NCBI RefSeq assembly: GCF_014196765.1
Contig: NZ_JACIEE010000007.1
Span: forward strand, 1-64,000
From: Mycoplana azooxidifex
Lineage (GTDB): Bacteria > Pseudomonadota > Alphaproteobacteria > Rhizobiales > Rhizobiaceae
Length of the DNA: 64,000 bases
Direction: 5' to 3'
Shown here: piece after piece, positions 8,311 through 17,312 of the stretch
Position numbering within the stretch: the first letter of the stretch is position 1
How the letters are laid out: every line of letters begins with the position of its first letter
Translations under genes and position numbers: made by a program
Notes under the pieces: model-generated
Databases searched by the model: none
Seen by the model: only the letters and a program-made list of their open reading frames with translations
What the model was told of the DNA's origin: nothing

Positions 8311-9510
8311 TTACTGCGCAAAGAGCCCTTCCAGTTGCTCCATCATCTGCTGGGAGGTGATCTGCCCCGTCAGCGCCTGCTGCATGGCGACCTGCCATGC
8401 GGTGTTGACGAATTCCGACGTCGCCGGGGTCTGCGGCAGCACATGGGCAAACGGCAGCGACTGCACGGTGGCATCCACGAAGCGGCGCTCATGCAGGTTC
8501 CAGTTTTCCGAGCCGCTCTTGGTCACGGTCATCTGGCCCGTCGCCTTGTTGAAGGCGACGTTGTTCTCGCCTTCGGCCAGGAACGAGATCCACTTCCAGG
8601 CCGCATCCTTCACCTCGGAGGCGGAGAAGATCGCCAGCGACTCGTCGCCGTACGAAGTCCAGCGGTTGCCGCCGCACTCGGGGACCGGCACGGCCGAAAC
8701 CTTGTCGCCCAGCGCCTTGACCATGTCGTTCGACGAGCCGATGTGGTGGATGGTCATCGCCGTGGTGCCGGCCTTGAACGCGCCGGTGATTTCCTGGAAG
8801 CCATCGTTCGGGGCCGACGGCGGGATGACCTTGTCCTTCTGGAAGAGGTCGATCAGCCACTGGTTGGCCGCGACCGCCTTATCGTTGGTCAGGCCGCCGG
8901 GCTTCAGTTCGCCGCCTTGCGACAGCACGAATGCGCCCCACTGGTCCCATCCGCCCTTGCCGCCGCGCAGGCCGAAGCCGTAGGTCTCGGGCGCCTTGGT
9001 CAGCTTGATCGCAGCGTCGCGGAATTCCTCGCAGGTGGTCGGCGGCTTCAGGCCGGCCTGCTCGAACAGGTCGGTGCGGTAGTAGAGATAGAGCACCACA
9101 TACTGGATCGGCAGGTAGAACTGCTGGCCGTCCGGCCCCTTGTTGAGCTCCAGCAGGTTGTCGAGCAGGTCGGCCTTGCCGGGCCAGGCGTCGATCTTGT
9201 CGCCGAGCGGTTCCAGCGCACCCATCTCCGCCAGCCGCGGCTGGGCGAACAGCTTGACCATGGCCGCGTCCGGCGCATTGCCGCCGACAAGCGAGGTGTA
9301 GAGCGTGTCGTAGTAGCTGTTCCACGGCACGTTTTCCGCCTCGACCGTGATGCCCGGATTGGCCGCCTCGAACTTGGCGACGAGGTCCGCCATCGGATTT
9401 TCCGGGTTGTCGAAATGATACCAGAAGCGAACCGTTTCGGCGGACGCCGTGGACGCCAACAACGTTGCCGCGAGTGCAACGCCCATACTGAGTTTCTTGA
9501 AGTTCATCAT
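8311..9510 (-). CDS. CUT1 ABC transporter substrate-binding protein
   Basis: 399-residue periplasmic solute-binding protein (family 1, UgpB/MalE fold). It has a Sec signal: MNFKK, a hydrophobic core, and ALA/ASA-type cleavage before ETVRFWYHFDN. The mature N-terminus with NPENPMADLVAKFEAANPGI is typical of UgpB-like proteins. A GGAGGAGACG ribosome site precedes a double ATG at 9510/9507. First transport gene read from this side of the locus, followed by a strong hairpin. Substrate probably a sugar, polyol or glycerol-phosphodiester-like compound. Confidence 0.92.
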   Translation of the reverse strand: MMNFKKLSMGVALAATLLASTASAETVRFWYHFDNPENPMADLVAKFEAANPGITVEAENVPWNSYYDTLYTSLVGGNAPDAAMVKLFAQPRLAEMGALEPLGDKIDAWPGKADLLDNLLELNKGPDGQQFYLPIQYVVLYLYYRTDLFEQAGLKPPTTCEEFRDAAIKLTKAPETYGFGLRGGKGGWDQWGAFVLSQGGELKPGGLTNDKAVAANQWLIDLFQKDKVIPPSAPNDGFQEITGAFKAGTTAMTIHHIGSSNDMVKALGDKVSAVPVPECGGNRWTSYGDESLAIFSASEVKDAAWKWISFLAEGENNVAFNKATGQMTVTKSGSENWNLHERRFVDATVQSLPFAHVLPQTPATSEFVNTAWQVAMQQALTGQITSQQMMEQLEGLFAQ

Positions 9511-9537
9511 CGTCTCCTCCGTTGAATTTCCGGCCGG

Positions 9538-10527
9538 CTAGACCGTTGCGGCAGCCATCTTCCGTGCTGTGATCCCGGCAGCGGCAAGTGCCTCCCGCGC
9601 CGCTGCGAGATCGATCGTGTTCTGCAGGAATCCATGCACCACGCCCGGCACGACCGTGACGGTCTCCTTCCGTCCGAGCGCCTGCAGGCGCTGGTGCAGA
9701 TTCAGCGTGTCGGACAAGAGAGGGTCGACCCCTCCCGCCATCAGATGCAGCGGCGGCAGGGCCGCAAGCGCTTCGTCGCTCGCAGCGAGCGGACAGGCAA
9801 GCGGATCGCCGGAAATGTCGGCTCCGGCCGCCGCATACCAGGCCCAGTAGCGCTGCATCTTGGCGCGCGTCAGGCCCGGGCCGTTCTCGAACGCCGAGTA
9901 GGACGGCGACGCAAAGTCCATCGCGTAGTTGCCGTAGAAAAGCAGAGCGCCGGCAACCGGGGTTCGCCGGGCCTCGCGCTGTTCGTGGAGCAGGGCTGCA
10001 AGGGCGAGATTCGCCCCGGCGGAATCGCCAGCGACGATCAGCGGGCCCGGAACGACGCCGGCATCCTTCGTCGCCGTGAAGGCCGCGCGCAGGCAGGCCA
10101 CCACGTCCCGCAAACCGGACGGGTAGGGATTTTCCGGCGCAAGCCTGTAGTCGGGCAGAAGTACCGGCAGGCCCGCCTCGGCGGCGAGCAAGCGGGCACA
10201 GCGCTCGTGCGTCTCGGGGCTGCAGAAGGCGAAACCGCCGCCATGGACGTATAGGATCGCACCGGCAGCGCGCTCCTCAGGGACGAGCACGCGCATCCGG
10301 CAGCCGGGCGCCCCCAAGGCAGCGTCGGCCTCGACACGACAGTCCGTTGCAGAGGCCATTGCGGGCAGATCGCTGTTCCAGCGACGGTTGCCCTCCTCCG
10401 ACAGGGCGCGTCCCTCCGTCGGCGGCAGCAGCGTCGGATCCTGTTGGGGACCGGCAGCGGCCAGCCGCTCCATCAGGGCCGCCATTTCCGGCGAGAGCGT
10501 CGCGTCGAATGCGCCCTGGCCGATCAT
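9538..10527 (-). CDS. Alpha/beta hydrolase (hormone-sensitive-lipase type esterase)
   Basis: 329-residue esterase. The oxyanion-hole motif HGGGF is at residues 95-99 and the nucleophile motif GDSAG at 167-171 (Ser169). The acid residue probably lies in GGVDPLLSD and the His in VVHGF. No signal peptide, so it is cytoplasmic. It is coupled to the GntR gene by a four-base overlap (10524-10527). An esterase inside a sugar-uptake operon suggests the imported substrate is acylated, or that a lactone is opened; that is inference. Confidence 0.88.
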   Translation of the reverse strand: MIGQGAFDATLSPEMAALMERLAAAGPQQDPTLLPPTEGRALSEEGNRRWNSDLPAMASATDCRVEADAALGAPGCRMRVLVPEERAAGAILYVHGGGFAFCSPETHERCARLLAAEAGLPVLLPDYRLAPENPYPSGLRDVVACLRAAFTATKDAGVVPGPLIVAGDSAGANLALAALLHEQREARRTPVAGALLFYGNYAMDFASPSYSAFENGPGLTRAKMQRYWAWYAAAGADISGDPLACPLAASDEALAALPPLHLMAGGVDPLLSDTLNLHQRLQALGRKETVTVVPGVVHGFLQNTIDLAAAREALAAAGITARKMAAATV

Positions 10528-11213
10528 TGGACGAGATCCGGGAAGACGCTGGGGCCGAGATCGACGATGGTAGCGATATGGTGGCGCAGCGCCTCCTCGG
10601 CGCGCACCGGGTCCCGGCTCTCTATCGCCTCGATGATCACGGCATGGCGCTGGGCCGTCGCAACCAGGTCGCGCGGCAGCGTGCTACGGGAAATCTTGAA
10701 ACGGTGATTGTGGACGAGGCAGCGATGCAGGATCGGATCGAGTGCCGGCAGACGCGCATCCTGGAAAATCCGGCGATGGAAATCGCGGTCCGCGGAGGCA
10801 ACTTCAAGCTCGTCGTCGCGCCGTGCTGCGTCCAGCATCTCCGCGAACAACTCCTTGAGGTCGGCGATCAACGTGCGGCTTGGCGCCTGGACCACGCGCA
10901 GGACGCCGTTGCATTCGATCTGCCGGCGCACGCGGAACATCTCCACGGCCTCGTCTTCGGTGCATTCGGAGACCTGCGTGCCCTTGTGCCCCTGGCGCAG
11001 GACGAGCCCCTCCTCCTGCAACTGCAGCAGCGCCTCGCGAACGGTGCCCTGGCTGCAGCCGAAATGGGCAGCAAGCTCCAGCTCGGTGAGCGCGGCACCG
11101 GCCGGCAGCACGCCGAGCATGATGTCGCGCTTCAGCGCATTGAAGGCCGCCGCCGATTTGGCGGGCTTCGCAACGTTCATCCGGGCACTCGGCCTTATCG
11201 AAAAATAGGACAT
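10524..11213 (-). CDS. GntR family regulator (FCD domain)
   Basis: 229-residue regulator. The N-terminal winged helix (about residues 20-80) contains FGCSQGTVREALLQLQEEGLV, and the rest is an FCD ligand domain with DRDFHRRIF and a terminal EEALRHHIATIVDLG. I took the ATG at 11213, which has GGAAG seven bases upstream; ATGs at 11225 and 11180 are possible. It is first in the minus-strand operon and divergent from the transporter ATPase. The palindrome between the two genes is the likely operator. Confidence 0.85.
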   Translation of the reverse strand: MSYFSIRPSARMNVAKPAKSAAAFNALKRDIMLGVLPAGAALTELELAAHFGCSQGTVREALLQLQEEGLVLRQGHKGTQVSECTEDEAVEMFRVRRQIECNGVLRVVQAPSRTLIADLKELFAEMLDAARRDDELEVASADRDFHRRIFQDARLPALDPILHRCLVHNHRFKISRSTLPRDLVATAQRHAVIIEAIESRDPVRAEEALRHHIATIVDLGPSVFPDLVQ

Positions 11214-11250
11214 CGCAGCTTCCATGGAGTTGCCAACCGACGTTTGTATC

Positions 11251-11274
11251 ATTATTGATATTGATATCGATAAT
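11251..11274. promoter_or_regulatory. Palindromic operator candidate for the GntR regulator
   Basis: Near-perfect 24-base dyad: ATTATTGATAT at 11251-11261, two central bases, ATATCGATAAT at 11264-11274, with one mismatch. It sits between the divergent GntR and ATPase genes, 38 bases from the former and 40 from the latter. A second dyad, ATGTTGG-N7-CCAACAT, follows directly at 11273-11293. One or both are probably bound by the GntR protein. Confidence 0.6.
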
Positions 11275-11313
11275 GTTGGTCAAGGGCCAACATGTCTGCC
11301 GGAGGAGAAAACC

Positions 11314-12393
11314 GTGACCGCAATCGCCTTGAGAAAGATCCGCAAGACATATGGTTCGCTCGCCGTCATCCACGATATCGACATCGACATCGAGAGCGGC
11401 GAGTTCCTGGTTCTTGTCGGCCCTTCCGGCTGCGGAAAATCGACGCTGCTGCGCATGGTCGCCGGACTGGAGGAGATCTCCGGCGGCATTCTCGACATCG
11501 GGGGCAAGGTCGTGAACGCGCTGCCGCCCTCCGAGCGCGACATCGCCATGGTCTTCCAGGACTACGCGCTCTACCCGCACATGAGCGTGCGCGAGAACAT
11601 GGCCTTCGGTCTGAAGATGCGCGGCACCAGCGAGAAGGTTATCGACGAGCGGGTCTCGAAAGCAGCGGACATCCTCAAGATCACCCCTCTTCTCGACCGC
11701 AGGCCGGCCCAGCTTTCCGGCGGGCAGCGCCAGCGCGTGGCGATGGGACGCGCCATCGTCCGCGAACCCTCCGCCTTCCTCTTCGACGAACCGCTTTCCA
11801 ACCTCGATGCCGCCCTGCGCGTCGAGATGCGCCTCGAAATCGCCAAGCTCCACAATCGCATGAAGGCGACGACCGTCTACGTCACCCATGACCAAGTCGA
11901 GGCGATGACGCTTGCGGACCGGATCGTCGTCCTCAACGCGGGAAGGATCGAGCAGATCGGCAAGCCGCTGGAGCTCTATCATAGGCCGGCGAGCCTCTTC
12001 GTTGCGCGCTTCATCGGCAGCCCGACGATGAACACGCTGCCTGCGCAGGTCACAGGCACCGACGGCGGCGAGGCCAGGCTGACCGTGGCCGGCAGGCAGA
12101 TTGCCTTGCCGTCGCCCATTCAATCGGCGGTGGCATCATCCGACGTGACCCTCGGCATCCGGCCCGAGGACCTCGTTCGCTGTCCGCCGGAGGAAGCCTG
12201 GTTCACCGGCGATCTCGCCGTCGTCGAACGGCTGGGCAGCCAGACCTACGGCTATGTCGAGATCGGCGAAAGCCGGATGTTGACCGTGGAGTTTCCGCGG
12301 GAAGCCGAGATCAGGGTCGGAGAACGGATCCATGTCCGCGGCAACGCGGCCGGCACCCACCTCTTCGATGCCACAGGGTTGCGCATCAACTGA
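11314..12393 (+). CDS. CUT1 ABC transporter ATP-binding protein (UgpC/MalK type)
   Basis: 359-residue ATPase. Walker A GPSGCGKST is at residues 36-44, the Q-loop is in MVFQDYALYPHMSV, the signature is LSGGQRQRV, and Walker B is FLFDEPLSNLDAALR. A C-terminal MalK-like regulatory TOBE domain follows (GIRPEDLV). The start is the GTG at 11314, seven bases after GGAGGAG; the longer open frame overlaps the operator. It energises the MalF/MalG-like permeases encoded on the opposite strand. Divergent placement of the ATPase from the rest of the locus puts both arms under the same operator. Confidence 0.92.
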   Translation: MTAIALRKIRKTYGSLAVIHDIDIDIESGEFLVLVGPSGCGKSTLLRMVAGLEEISGGILDIGGKVVNALPPSERDIAMVFQDYALYPHMSVRENMAFGLKMRGTSEKVIDERVSKAADILKITPLLDRRPAQLSGGQRQRVAMGRAIVREPSAFLFDEPLSNLDAALRVEMRLEIAKLHNRMKATTVYVTHDQVEAMTLADRIVVLNAGRIEQIGKPLELYHRPASLFVARFIGSPTMNTLPAQVTGTDGGEARLTVAGRQIALPSPIQSAVASSDVTLGIRPEDLVRCPPEEAWFTGDLAVVERLGSQTYGYVEIGESRMLTVEFPREAEIRVGERIHVRGNAAGTHLFDATGLRIN

Positions 12394-12644
12394 GGACCGG
12401 ACCGATGGCCGCCCGGCGCTATCGCCAAGCGTCGCTCGCCCCTCCGCCGTCGCGCGTCCGCCCTGCTCGAGGCGGCCGACCCTTATGTCGCCGGTCGCCT
12501 AAGAAACAGGCACAACCGGCCCGACGCGTTGCATATTTTTCGAACTTACTGCCCAAATTGGATCAATTTTGCATGCCCACGGGAAAGGCAAATGCTATCT
12601 GATCGATCAAATCCCTGCCGCATGTGCATTTCCTGCGAGTATTC

Positions 12645-13850
12645 ATGTCCAAGGCCAGTGCTTTTCTGAAGCGCCTGATCCCCAATATTGCCCCGACCAG
12701 CCGGCACGAACGATTTCGATCGTCTGCGGGGGCGTTCGTGGGCGTTCTCCTGACGGGTCTCGTCAGCACGATGGCCGTGGGATCCGGCGACGTGAGCCTG
12801 CCCTTGCTGATCGCTCCCATGGGGGCGTCTGCGGTCCTGCTTTTCGCCGCACCCACGAGCCCGCTCGCACAGCCCTGGTCGATTATGGGCGGAAACATGA
12901 TCGCCGCCTTCATCGGCGTGAGCTGCGCACTGGCGATCGGTGACCCGGTCGTCGCCGCCGCGGTCGCGGTGGCGCTCGCCATTGCGACCATGATGATGAT
13001 GGGCTGCCTGCACCCGCCGAGCGGTGCCGTCGCATTGACGGCCGTTCTCGGCGGCCCGGCAGTTCACGAGGCCGGATACTGGTTCGTCCTGACACCCGTG
13101 GGCGTCAATTCCGCCCTGATCCTGCTCGTGGCCTTTGCCTTCAACAACGCGACCGGGCGGCGCTATCCGCATCTTGCACCCGTAGCCGCCACCAATCCGC
13201 ACCACACCGCCGATCCGCTTCCCACGCAGCGCCTGGGCGTCGTGCCGGAGGACCTCCAGGCCGTGCTCGCGCAGTATGACGAGGTGGTCAACATCAGTTC
13301 CGACGTGCTGGACGAGCTTCTGCACCAGGCGCAGATAAGGGCCTACCATCGCCGCTCGGGCGAGATCTCCTGCAGCGAGGTCATGTCCCGCGACGTGGCG
13401 ACGGTCTCGCCGCAGACCTCGCTGCGGGAGGCCTGGCGTCTTCTGCTCGAGCACCGGATCAAGGCGCTGCCGGTCGTGACGGAAGCGGATGGACTGGTCG
13501 GCATCGTCACCCAGACCGATTTCATGCACAATTCCGCGCTTGGACGAAACGGGCAGCTGCGGTTCGGATTCGGCGACAAGGTCCGCCTGGTCCTCGGAGG
13601 CCGTTCGAAGACGCCGCGCATCGTCGCCGACATCATGACGCGGCGGGTGCAGTCTGCGCTTCCCGAGACGATGATCGCCAAGCTGGTGCCGCCCATGGCC
13701 GACATGGGTCTCCATCACATGCCGATCGTAAACGAGCGCAACCGCGTTGTCGGCATCGTCACCCAGTCCGACCTGATCGCCGCCCTGTTCCAGCGCCACA
13801 CCGAGCAGGCGTCTGCGGAAGAAGAAAGCCCCCGGGCCAACGTCGCCTGA
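12645..13850 (+). CDS. HPP family membrane protein with two CBS domains
   Basis: 401-residue protein. The N-terminal half (about residues 30-165) is an HPP integral-membrane domain with the signature CLHPPSGAVAL. The C-terminal half carries paired CBS domains (EVMSRDVATVSPQ... and DIMTRRVQSALPE...), each ending in VGIVTQ(S/T)D. HPP proteins are poorly characterised; some plant and cyanobacterial members transport nitrite, and CBS pairs usually sense adenine nucleotides. The ATG at 12645 and a GTG at 12624 both lack a good ribosome site. The preceding 250 bases hold nothing else I can identify. Probably monocistronic. Confidence 0.85.
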   Translation: MSKASAFLKRLIPNIAPTSRHERFRSSAGAFVGVLLTGLVSTMAVGSGDVSLPLLIAPMGASAVLLFAAPTSPLAQPWSIMGGNMIAAFIGVSCALAIGDPVVAAAVAVALAIATMMMMGCLHPPSGAVALTAVLGGPAVHEAGYWFVLTPVGVNSALILLVAFAFNNATGRRYPHLAPVAATNPHHTADPLPTQRLGVVPEDLQAVLAQYDEVVNISSDVLDELLHQAQIRAYHRRSGEISCSEVMSRDVATVSPQTSLREAWRLLLEHRIKALPVVTEADGLVGIVTQTDFMHNSALGRNGQLRFGFGDKVRLVLGGRSKTPRIVADIMTRRVQSALPETMIAKLVPPMADMGLHHMPIVNERNRVVGIVTQSDLIAALFQRHTEQASAEEESPRANVA

Positions 13851-13898
13851 GCTGTCGCAGCAAGGGTGCTGCCGGATGTCCGATATTCCTTGAGGAAA

Positions 13899-13931
13899 CG
13901 GCGATGCCGGCGCGCAAGCGCGGCACCGCCG
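13899..13931. terminator. Imperfect hairpin between convergent genes
   Basis: CGGCG-A-TGCCG pairs with CGGCA-C-CGCCG (13899-13909 with 13921-13931), an 11-position stem with one A-C mismatch and a short GC-rich loop. It lies between the convergent HPP/CBS gene and eryI. Weak as an intrinsic terminator because there is no T run. Confidence 0.4.
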
Positions 13932-13940
13932 ATGGCCCGG

Positions 13941-14396
13941 TCAGCGGACGTTGTACTTCGCGTCGACCGCGTTGATGGCCTCGACGTTGCCGGCCGAGCG
14001 CCCCTTCTCGTCGAAGGTCTGGGCGAGGTAGGCATCCGCGATGGCCTTGGCCAGTTCCGGGCCGATCACCCTCGACCCCATGGTGATGATCTGGGCATTG
14101 TTGGAGAGTGCCGCCCGTTCCGCCGAATAGGTGTCATGGGTCAGGGCCGCACGAATGCCCGGAACCTTGTTGGCGGAAATGCAGACCCCGATTCCAGTGC
14201 CGCAGACGAGGATGGCCCTGTCATAGGTGCCGTCGATCACGCCCGAGGCAACGCGGTCGGAAAGGTTGGCATAGAAGGCGTCGGGACCGGCATCCGTGCG
14301 CGAGACTTCGTGCACATCGAAGCGCTCCTTCAGATGATCGGCAAGGACCTTGGCGAGGCCTTCGCCCGCACTGTCTCCGGCTACTGCAAGTTTCAT
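13941..14396 (-). CDS. eryI: D-erythrulose-4-phosphate isomerase EryI (RpiB family)
   Basis: 151-residue RpiB/LacAB-type isomerase. In the erythritol pathway of Brucella and Rhizobium this family member converts D-erythrulose 4-phosphate to D-erythrose 4-phosphate, the end product that enters the pentose phosphate pathway. RpiB-type landmarks are Cys65 in [15 protein letters not shown] and the [10 protein letters not shown] segment. The start ATG at 14396 overlaps the eryH stop by four bases. A generic ribose-5-phosphate isomerase B would look alike; the ery context decides the call. Confidence 0.88.
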   Translation of the reverse strand: MKLAVAGDSAGEGLAKVLADHLKERFDVHEVSRTDAGPDAFYANLSDRVASGVIDGTYDRAILVCGTGIGVCISANKVPGIRAALTHDTYSAERAALSNNAQIITMGSRVIGPELAKAIADAYLAQTFDEKGRSAGNVEAINAVDAKYNVR

Positions 14397-15178
14397 GGTT
14401 TTTCTCCTTGGAGTTTGGCGGCGCACTTGCCGAGAATGTCGAGATAGCCTTCGACATTCCAGGCGGAGCGCCCGATGAATAGCCCGTCGATATGTGGGCA
14501 GGCGATCAGTTCTTCGCAATTGCCCGGGTTGACCGAACCGCCGTAGAGGCACGGGATCCTGCGGCCCAACACCTGCTCGGCAACGGCGATGATTTCGGCA
14601 TGGCGCGTGTCGGCATAGTCGGACGTCGCCGGAATGCCCTTTTCGCCGATGGCCCAGACGGGCTCGTAGGCGAGCAGGATTTCGGCCGCCTTCTGCGCCG
14701 GCGACAGCTTCGAAAGCGCGCCCCGCACCTGCCGCGCGAGAACCTCGGCGGCCCGGCCGCTCTCGCGCTCCTCCAGCGTCTCGCCGATACAGATCAGCGG
14801 AATGAGCCCGTGGCGGACGGCGGCCTCGGTCTTGAGCCCCACCGTCTCGTCGGTCTCGCCGAAATGTTCGCGGCGCTCGGAATGGCCGAGTTCGACGATA
14901 TCGAGATTGCAGTCCTTGAGCATCACCGGCGAGACCTCGCCGGTCCATGCCCCCTGGTCCGCCCAATGCATGTTCTGCGCACCGACCTTGACCGAGGTGT
15001 CGGCCAGCATCGCCTTGACTTCACGCACCGCGGTGAACGGGGGAATGACGAAACGCTGGATCCGCGGATCACGTGCCCCGTCGGCGGCGCGCAGGCCCTC
15101 TGCGAAGAGCCGCGCTTCGGCAAGCGTCTTGTTCATTTTCCAGCTGGTGCCGATCCAGAATTGCGGTGCAGTCGTCAT
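14393..15178 (-). CDS. eryH: Triosephosphate-isomerase-like tetrulose phosphate isomerase EryH
   Basis: 261-residue TIM-barrel isomerase of the TpiA2 type. Catalytic residues are in place: Lys14 (SWKMN), His99 (ELGHSERR) and Glu172 (AYEPVWAIG). In Brucella, EryH moves the keto group of L-erythrulose 1-phosphate (D-3-tetrulose 4-phosphate) to give D-erythrulose 4-phosphate. Between eryD and eryI, and coupled to eryI by a four-base overlap. It is not the housekeeping tpiA, judging by location and by the SWKMNKT and [11 protein letters not shown] variants. Confidence 0.9.
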   Translation of the reverse strand: MTTAPQFWIGTSWKMNKTLAEARLFAEGLRAADGARDPRIQRFVIPPFTAVREVKAMLADTSVKVGAQNMHWADQGAWTGEVSPVMLKDCNLDIVELGHSERREHFGETDETVGLKTEAAVRHGLIPLICIGETLEERESGRAAEVLARQVRGALSKLSPAQKAAEILLAYEPVWAIGEKGIPATSDYADTRHAEIIAVAEQVLGRRIPCLYGGSVNPGNCEELIACPHIDGLFIGRSAWNVEGYLDILGKCAAKLQGEKP

Positions 15179-15227
15179 GTTTCAAGTCCCATGTTGAGGC
15201 GGCGTCCGGCGCCGTCCGAAGTGCGGT

Positions 15228-16169
15228 TCATTCCGTTTCAAGAAGCGCGCGGGCAGTGCGCTCGTCCGTGATCAGGCCATGCAGGCGGCGGCTGTTGAGC
15301 ACTGCCCGGATCGCCTTGACCTTGACCAGCCCGCCGGCGAGCGCCACCAGCCGGTCCGTCTTCGATTGCGGGAAGGAGGCGGCGAGCGTGCGGGCGGTCA
15401 GCGTCGTGTCGAGGATACGCCCGCGCCCGTCGAAGAAGTAGCCGAGGATTTCGCCCACGCCGCCGGCAGCCGCGATCTCCTCGATCTCCCTGGCCTCGAT
15501 CATGCCCGACTGCACGAGTTGGGCCTCGGCATCGACCGTTCCCATGCCGACGAACTTCAGGTCGGTGTTGTTGGCCATCTCGAATACCTCGCGCACGCCG
15601 CGTTGCGCCAGCAGCACCTCGCGGTCGTCGGCGGTGTTGGCGAAGAACGGCACCGGCATGACATAGGCCTGCGTCCCGGTCTTCTCGGCGATGCGATGCA
15701 TCACGTCATAGGGATTGGCCGTGTAGTTTCGCGTCAGGCCGCCCAGCAGCGACACGAAATGCAGGCCCTTGGCATGAAGGCGTTGCATGTGATGCACCGC
15801 GGCCGACAGCGTGCGCCCGTGGCCGAGCCCGATCACCCTGTTTTCGCCCAGCTCGATCTCGCGCTTGAGGAATCCCGCGCCGGCCTGGCCGAGCGCCCTG
15901 AGCGGAATGCCCTCCTCGCCGAGATCGGGCGCCACTTCGCAATAGGCCAGCCCGAACCGTTCGGCGAGCTTCATCTCCAGGTCGACGCACTCGACGATGT
16001 CGCCGTCGATCGTCACCTTCACGACGCCGTCTGCCACGGCGCGCGCGATCATGCGATGCGTCTTGACCGACGGCAGCCCTAGCCGGCGTGCGACCTCGGC
16101 CTGGGTCATCCCGGCCACGTAGTGGAGCCAGGCCGCGCGCACGGCGAGTGATTCGTCTGCATCCGTCAT
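15228..16169 (-). CDS. eryD: Erythritol operon regulator EryD (SorC family)
   Basis: 313-residue SorC/DeoR-superfamily regulator. The N-terminal helix-turn-helix (about residues 18-45, YVAGMTQAEVARRLGLPSVK) is followed by a sugar-phosphate-isomerase-like effector domain with VIGLGHGRTLSAAVHHM and VSLLGGLTRNYTANPYDVMHRIAEKTG. In Brucella EryD represses the ery operon and erythritol relieves it. It lies inside the operon, between eryC and eryH. Its operators are probably in the 20451-21317 divergent region. Confidence 0.9.
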   Translation of the reverse strand: MTDADESLAVRAAWLHYVAGMTQAEVARRLGLPSVKTHRMIARAVADGVVKVTIDGDIVECVDLEMKLAERFGLAYCEVAPDLGEEGIPLRALGQAGAGFLKREIELGENRVIGLGHGRTLSAAVHHMQRLHAKGLHFVSLLGGLTRNYTANPYDVMHRIAEKTGTQAYVMPVPFFANTADDREVLLAQRGVREVFEMANNTDLKFVGMGTVDAEAQLVQSGMIEAREIEEIAAAGGVGEILGYFFDGRGRILDTTLTARTLAASFPQSKTDRLVALAGGLVKVKAIRAVLNSRRLHGLITDERTARALLETE

Positions 16170-16225
16170 TGGTCGCTACCGGCTTCCTTCTCCATGGCGT
16201 TCAGATCCATGCTCCTTCGTGCCCT

Positions 16226-16240
16226 CCGGGCTTCGCCCGG
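16226..16240 (-). terminator. Small hairpin between eryC and eryD
   Basis: CCGGGC-TTC-GCCCGG, six-base arms in the 185-base gap between eryC and eryD. The gap is the only long one inside the ery operon, so the hairpin may separate or attenuate the eryD-eryH-eryI transcript. Short, and without a T run. Confidence 0.3.
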
Positions 16241-16354
16241 CACCCCGCCTCCCGCTTCGTCGAAGCGGTTGATAGGACTGTTCGGCCCCGGACGTCGACT
16301 GAAAACGACGCTGCACCCGAAAATCGAGCAGCCGCTTTGGGCTCTGCGCGTCGT

Positions 16355-17287
16355 CTAGACCTTCAGGTCGGCTGCACCGGCATCGATGTGGGGCGCCCAG
16401 AACGCCACGCTCTCGGCGATCTGCTCCAAGACCTGCCGGTCGTTCGGCTCGCGCTCCTTGAACGACAGTTCCAGGCAGATCTCGTTGTCGGCGGCCCCGC
16501 CCTCGGCAAAGGCCGCGAGCAGCGGTTCCGGCTGGATGCGGCCCCTGGCATTGAATTCCGCCGTGAAGGGACGATGCCCGCCCTTGTCCATCAGGCTCTG
16601 CTTGATGTGGATGATCGGCGACACCTTCGGCACGGCGCGCGCCCAGGCATAGGGATCGAAGTCGTCCGGGTTGTCCGAGGTGACGTCGCCGTGGTCGATG
16701 TCGGCCATCATCCACATCGGGATCGCCATGTCCGCCGCTGTCAGTCTTTCCTGGAGGCCGAGGCAGGCGGAAATGGTCTCGCCGAACTCCCGCCCGATGC
16801 TCATCGGCTCCCAGAAGACATAGGAGAGCCCGGCAGCCTTGCCGTGCTCGGCCACTTCCGCCCAGCAGTCGATCGCGATCCTGGTCAGGTCCTCGCGGCG
16901 GGCGGGATCGTCGTAGTCCTTGTAGGTGAAGATCGCGAACTGCGTGCCGACCGAAGTCCCGCCGAGATCGGCGGTGATATCGGCGAAGGTCTTGAACCAG
17001 TCGACATAGTAGCGCCGCACGTCGCGGTCCGGGTGGCCGAAATGGTTCAGCCGGCCATAGGGCCCCGTCATGCCGGAGGTCACCCGCACGCCGGTGCGCT
17101 GCAGGGCCGCATCCATCTGTCGCGTCAGGCGGCGGATCACCGGCGCCGACCAACTCGGATTGATGAACTCATGGGTCAGTTGCAGGTCGCGGATCTTCAG
17201 GTCGCGCGCAACCGTGTCGATCAGGTCGTCGGGATCGGCAAACCTGTTCACCAGCGGGTTGGTATTGAGTGAAAGCGTCAAGGCCAT
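16355..17287 (-). CDS. eryC: Tetrulose phosphate racemase EryC
   Basis: 310-residue xylose-isomerase-superfamily TIM barrel. EryC, once annotated as a dehydrogenase, is established in Brucella as the racemase that converts D-erythrulose 1-phosphate (L-3-tetrulose 4-phosphate) to L-erythrulose 1-phosphate. Likely metal ligands are the Glu of VFWEPMSIGRE, the Asp/His of MMADIDHGDV, the His of IIHIKQS and the Glu of CLELSFKERE. Start ATG at 17287, 25 bases after the eryB stop. Third gene of the operon after eryA and eryB. Confidence 0.92.
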   Translation of the reverse strand: MALTLSLNTNPLVNRFADPDDLIDTVARDLKIRDLQLTHEFINPSWSAPVIRRLTRQMDAALQRTGVRVTSGMTGPYGRLNHFGHPDRDVRRYYVDWFKTFADITADLGGTSVGTQFAIFTYKDYDDPARREDLTRIAIDCWAEVAEHGKAAGLSYVFWEPMSIGREFGETISACLGLQERLTAADMAIPMWMMADIDHGDVTSDNPDDFDPYAWARAVPKVSPIIHIKQSLMDKGGHRPFTAEFNARGRIQPEPLLAAFAEGGAADNEICLELSFKEREPNDRQVLEQIAESVAFWAPHIDAGAADLKV

Positions 17288-17312
17288 GTCGTTCTCCTGT
17301 CGGTCCCGGGCG

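Noticed and set aside
12405-12602. A 65-residue frame between the CUT1 ATPase and the HPP/CBS gene
   Set aside because: Arg/Pro/Ala-rich, no ribosome site, no similarity; the stretch looks like ordinary intergenic DNA.
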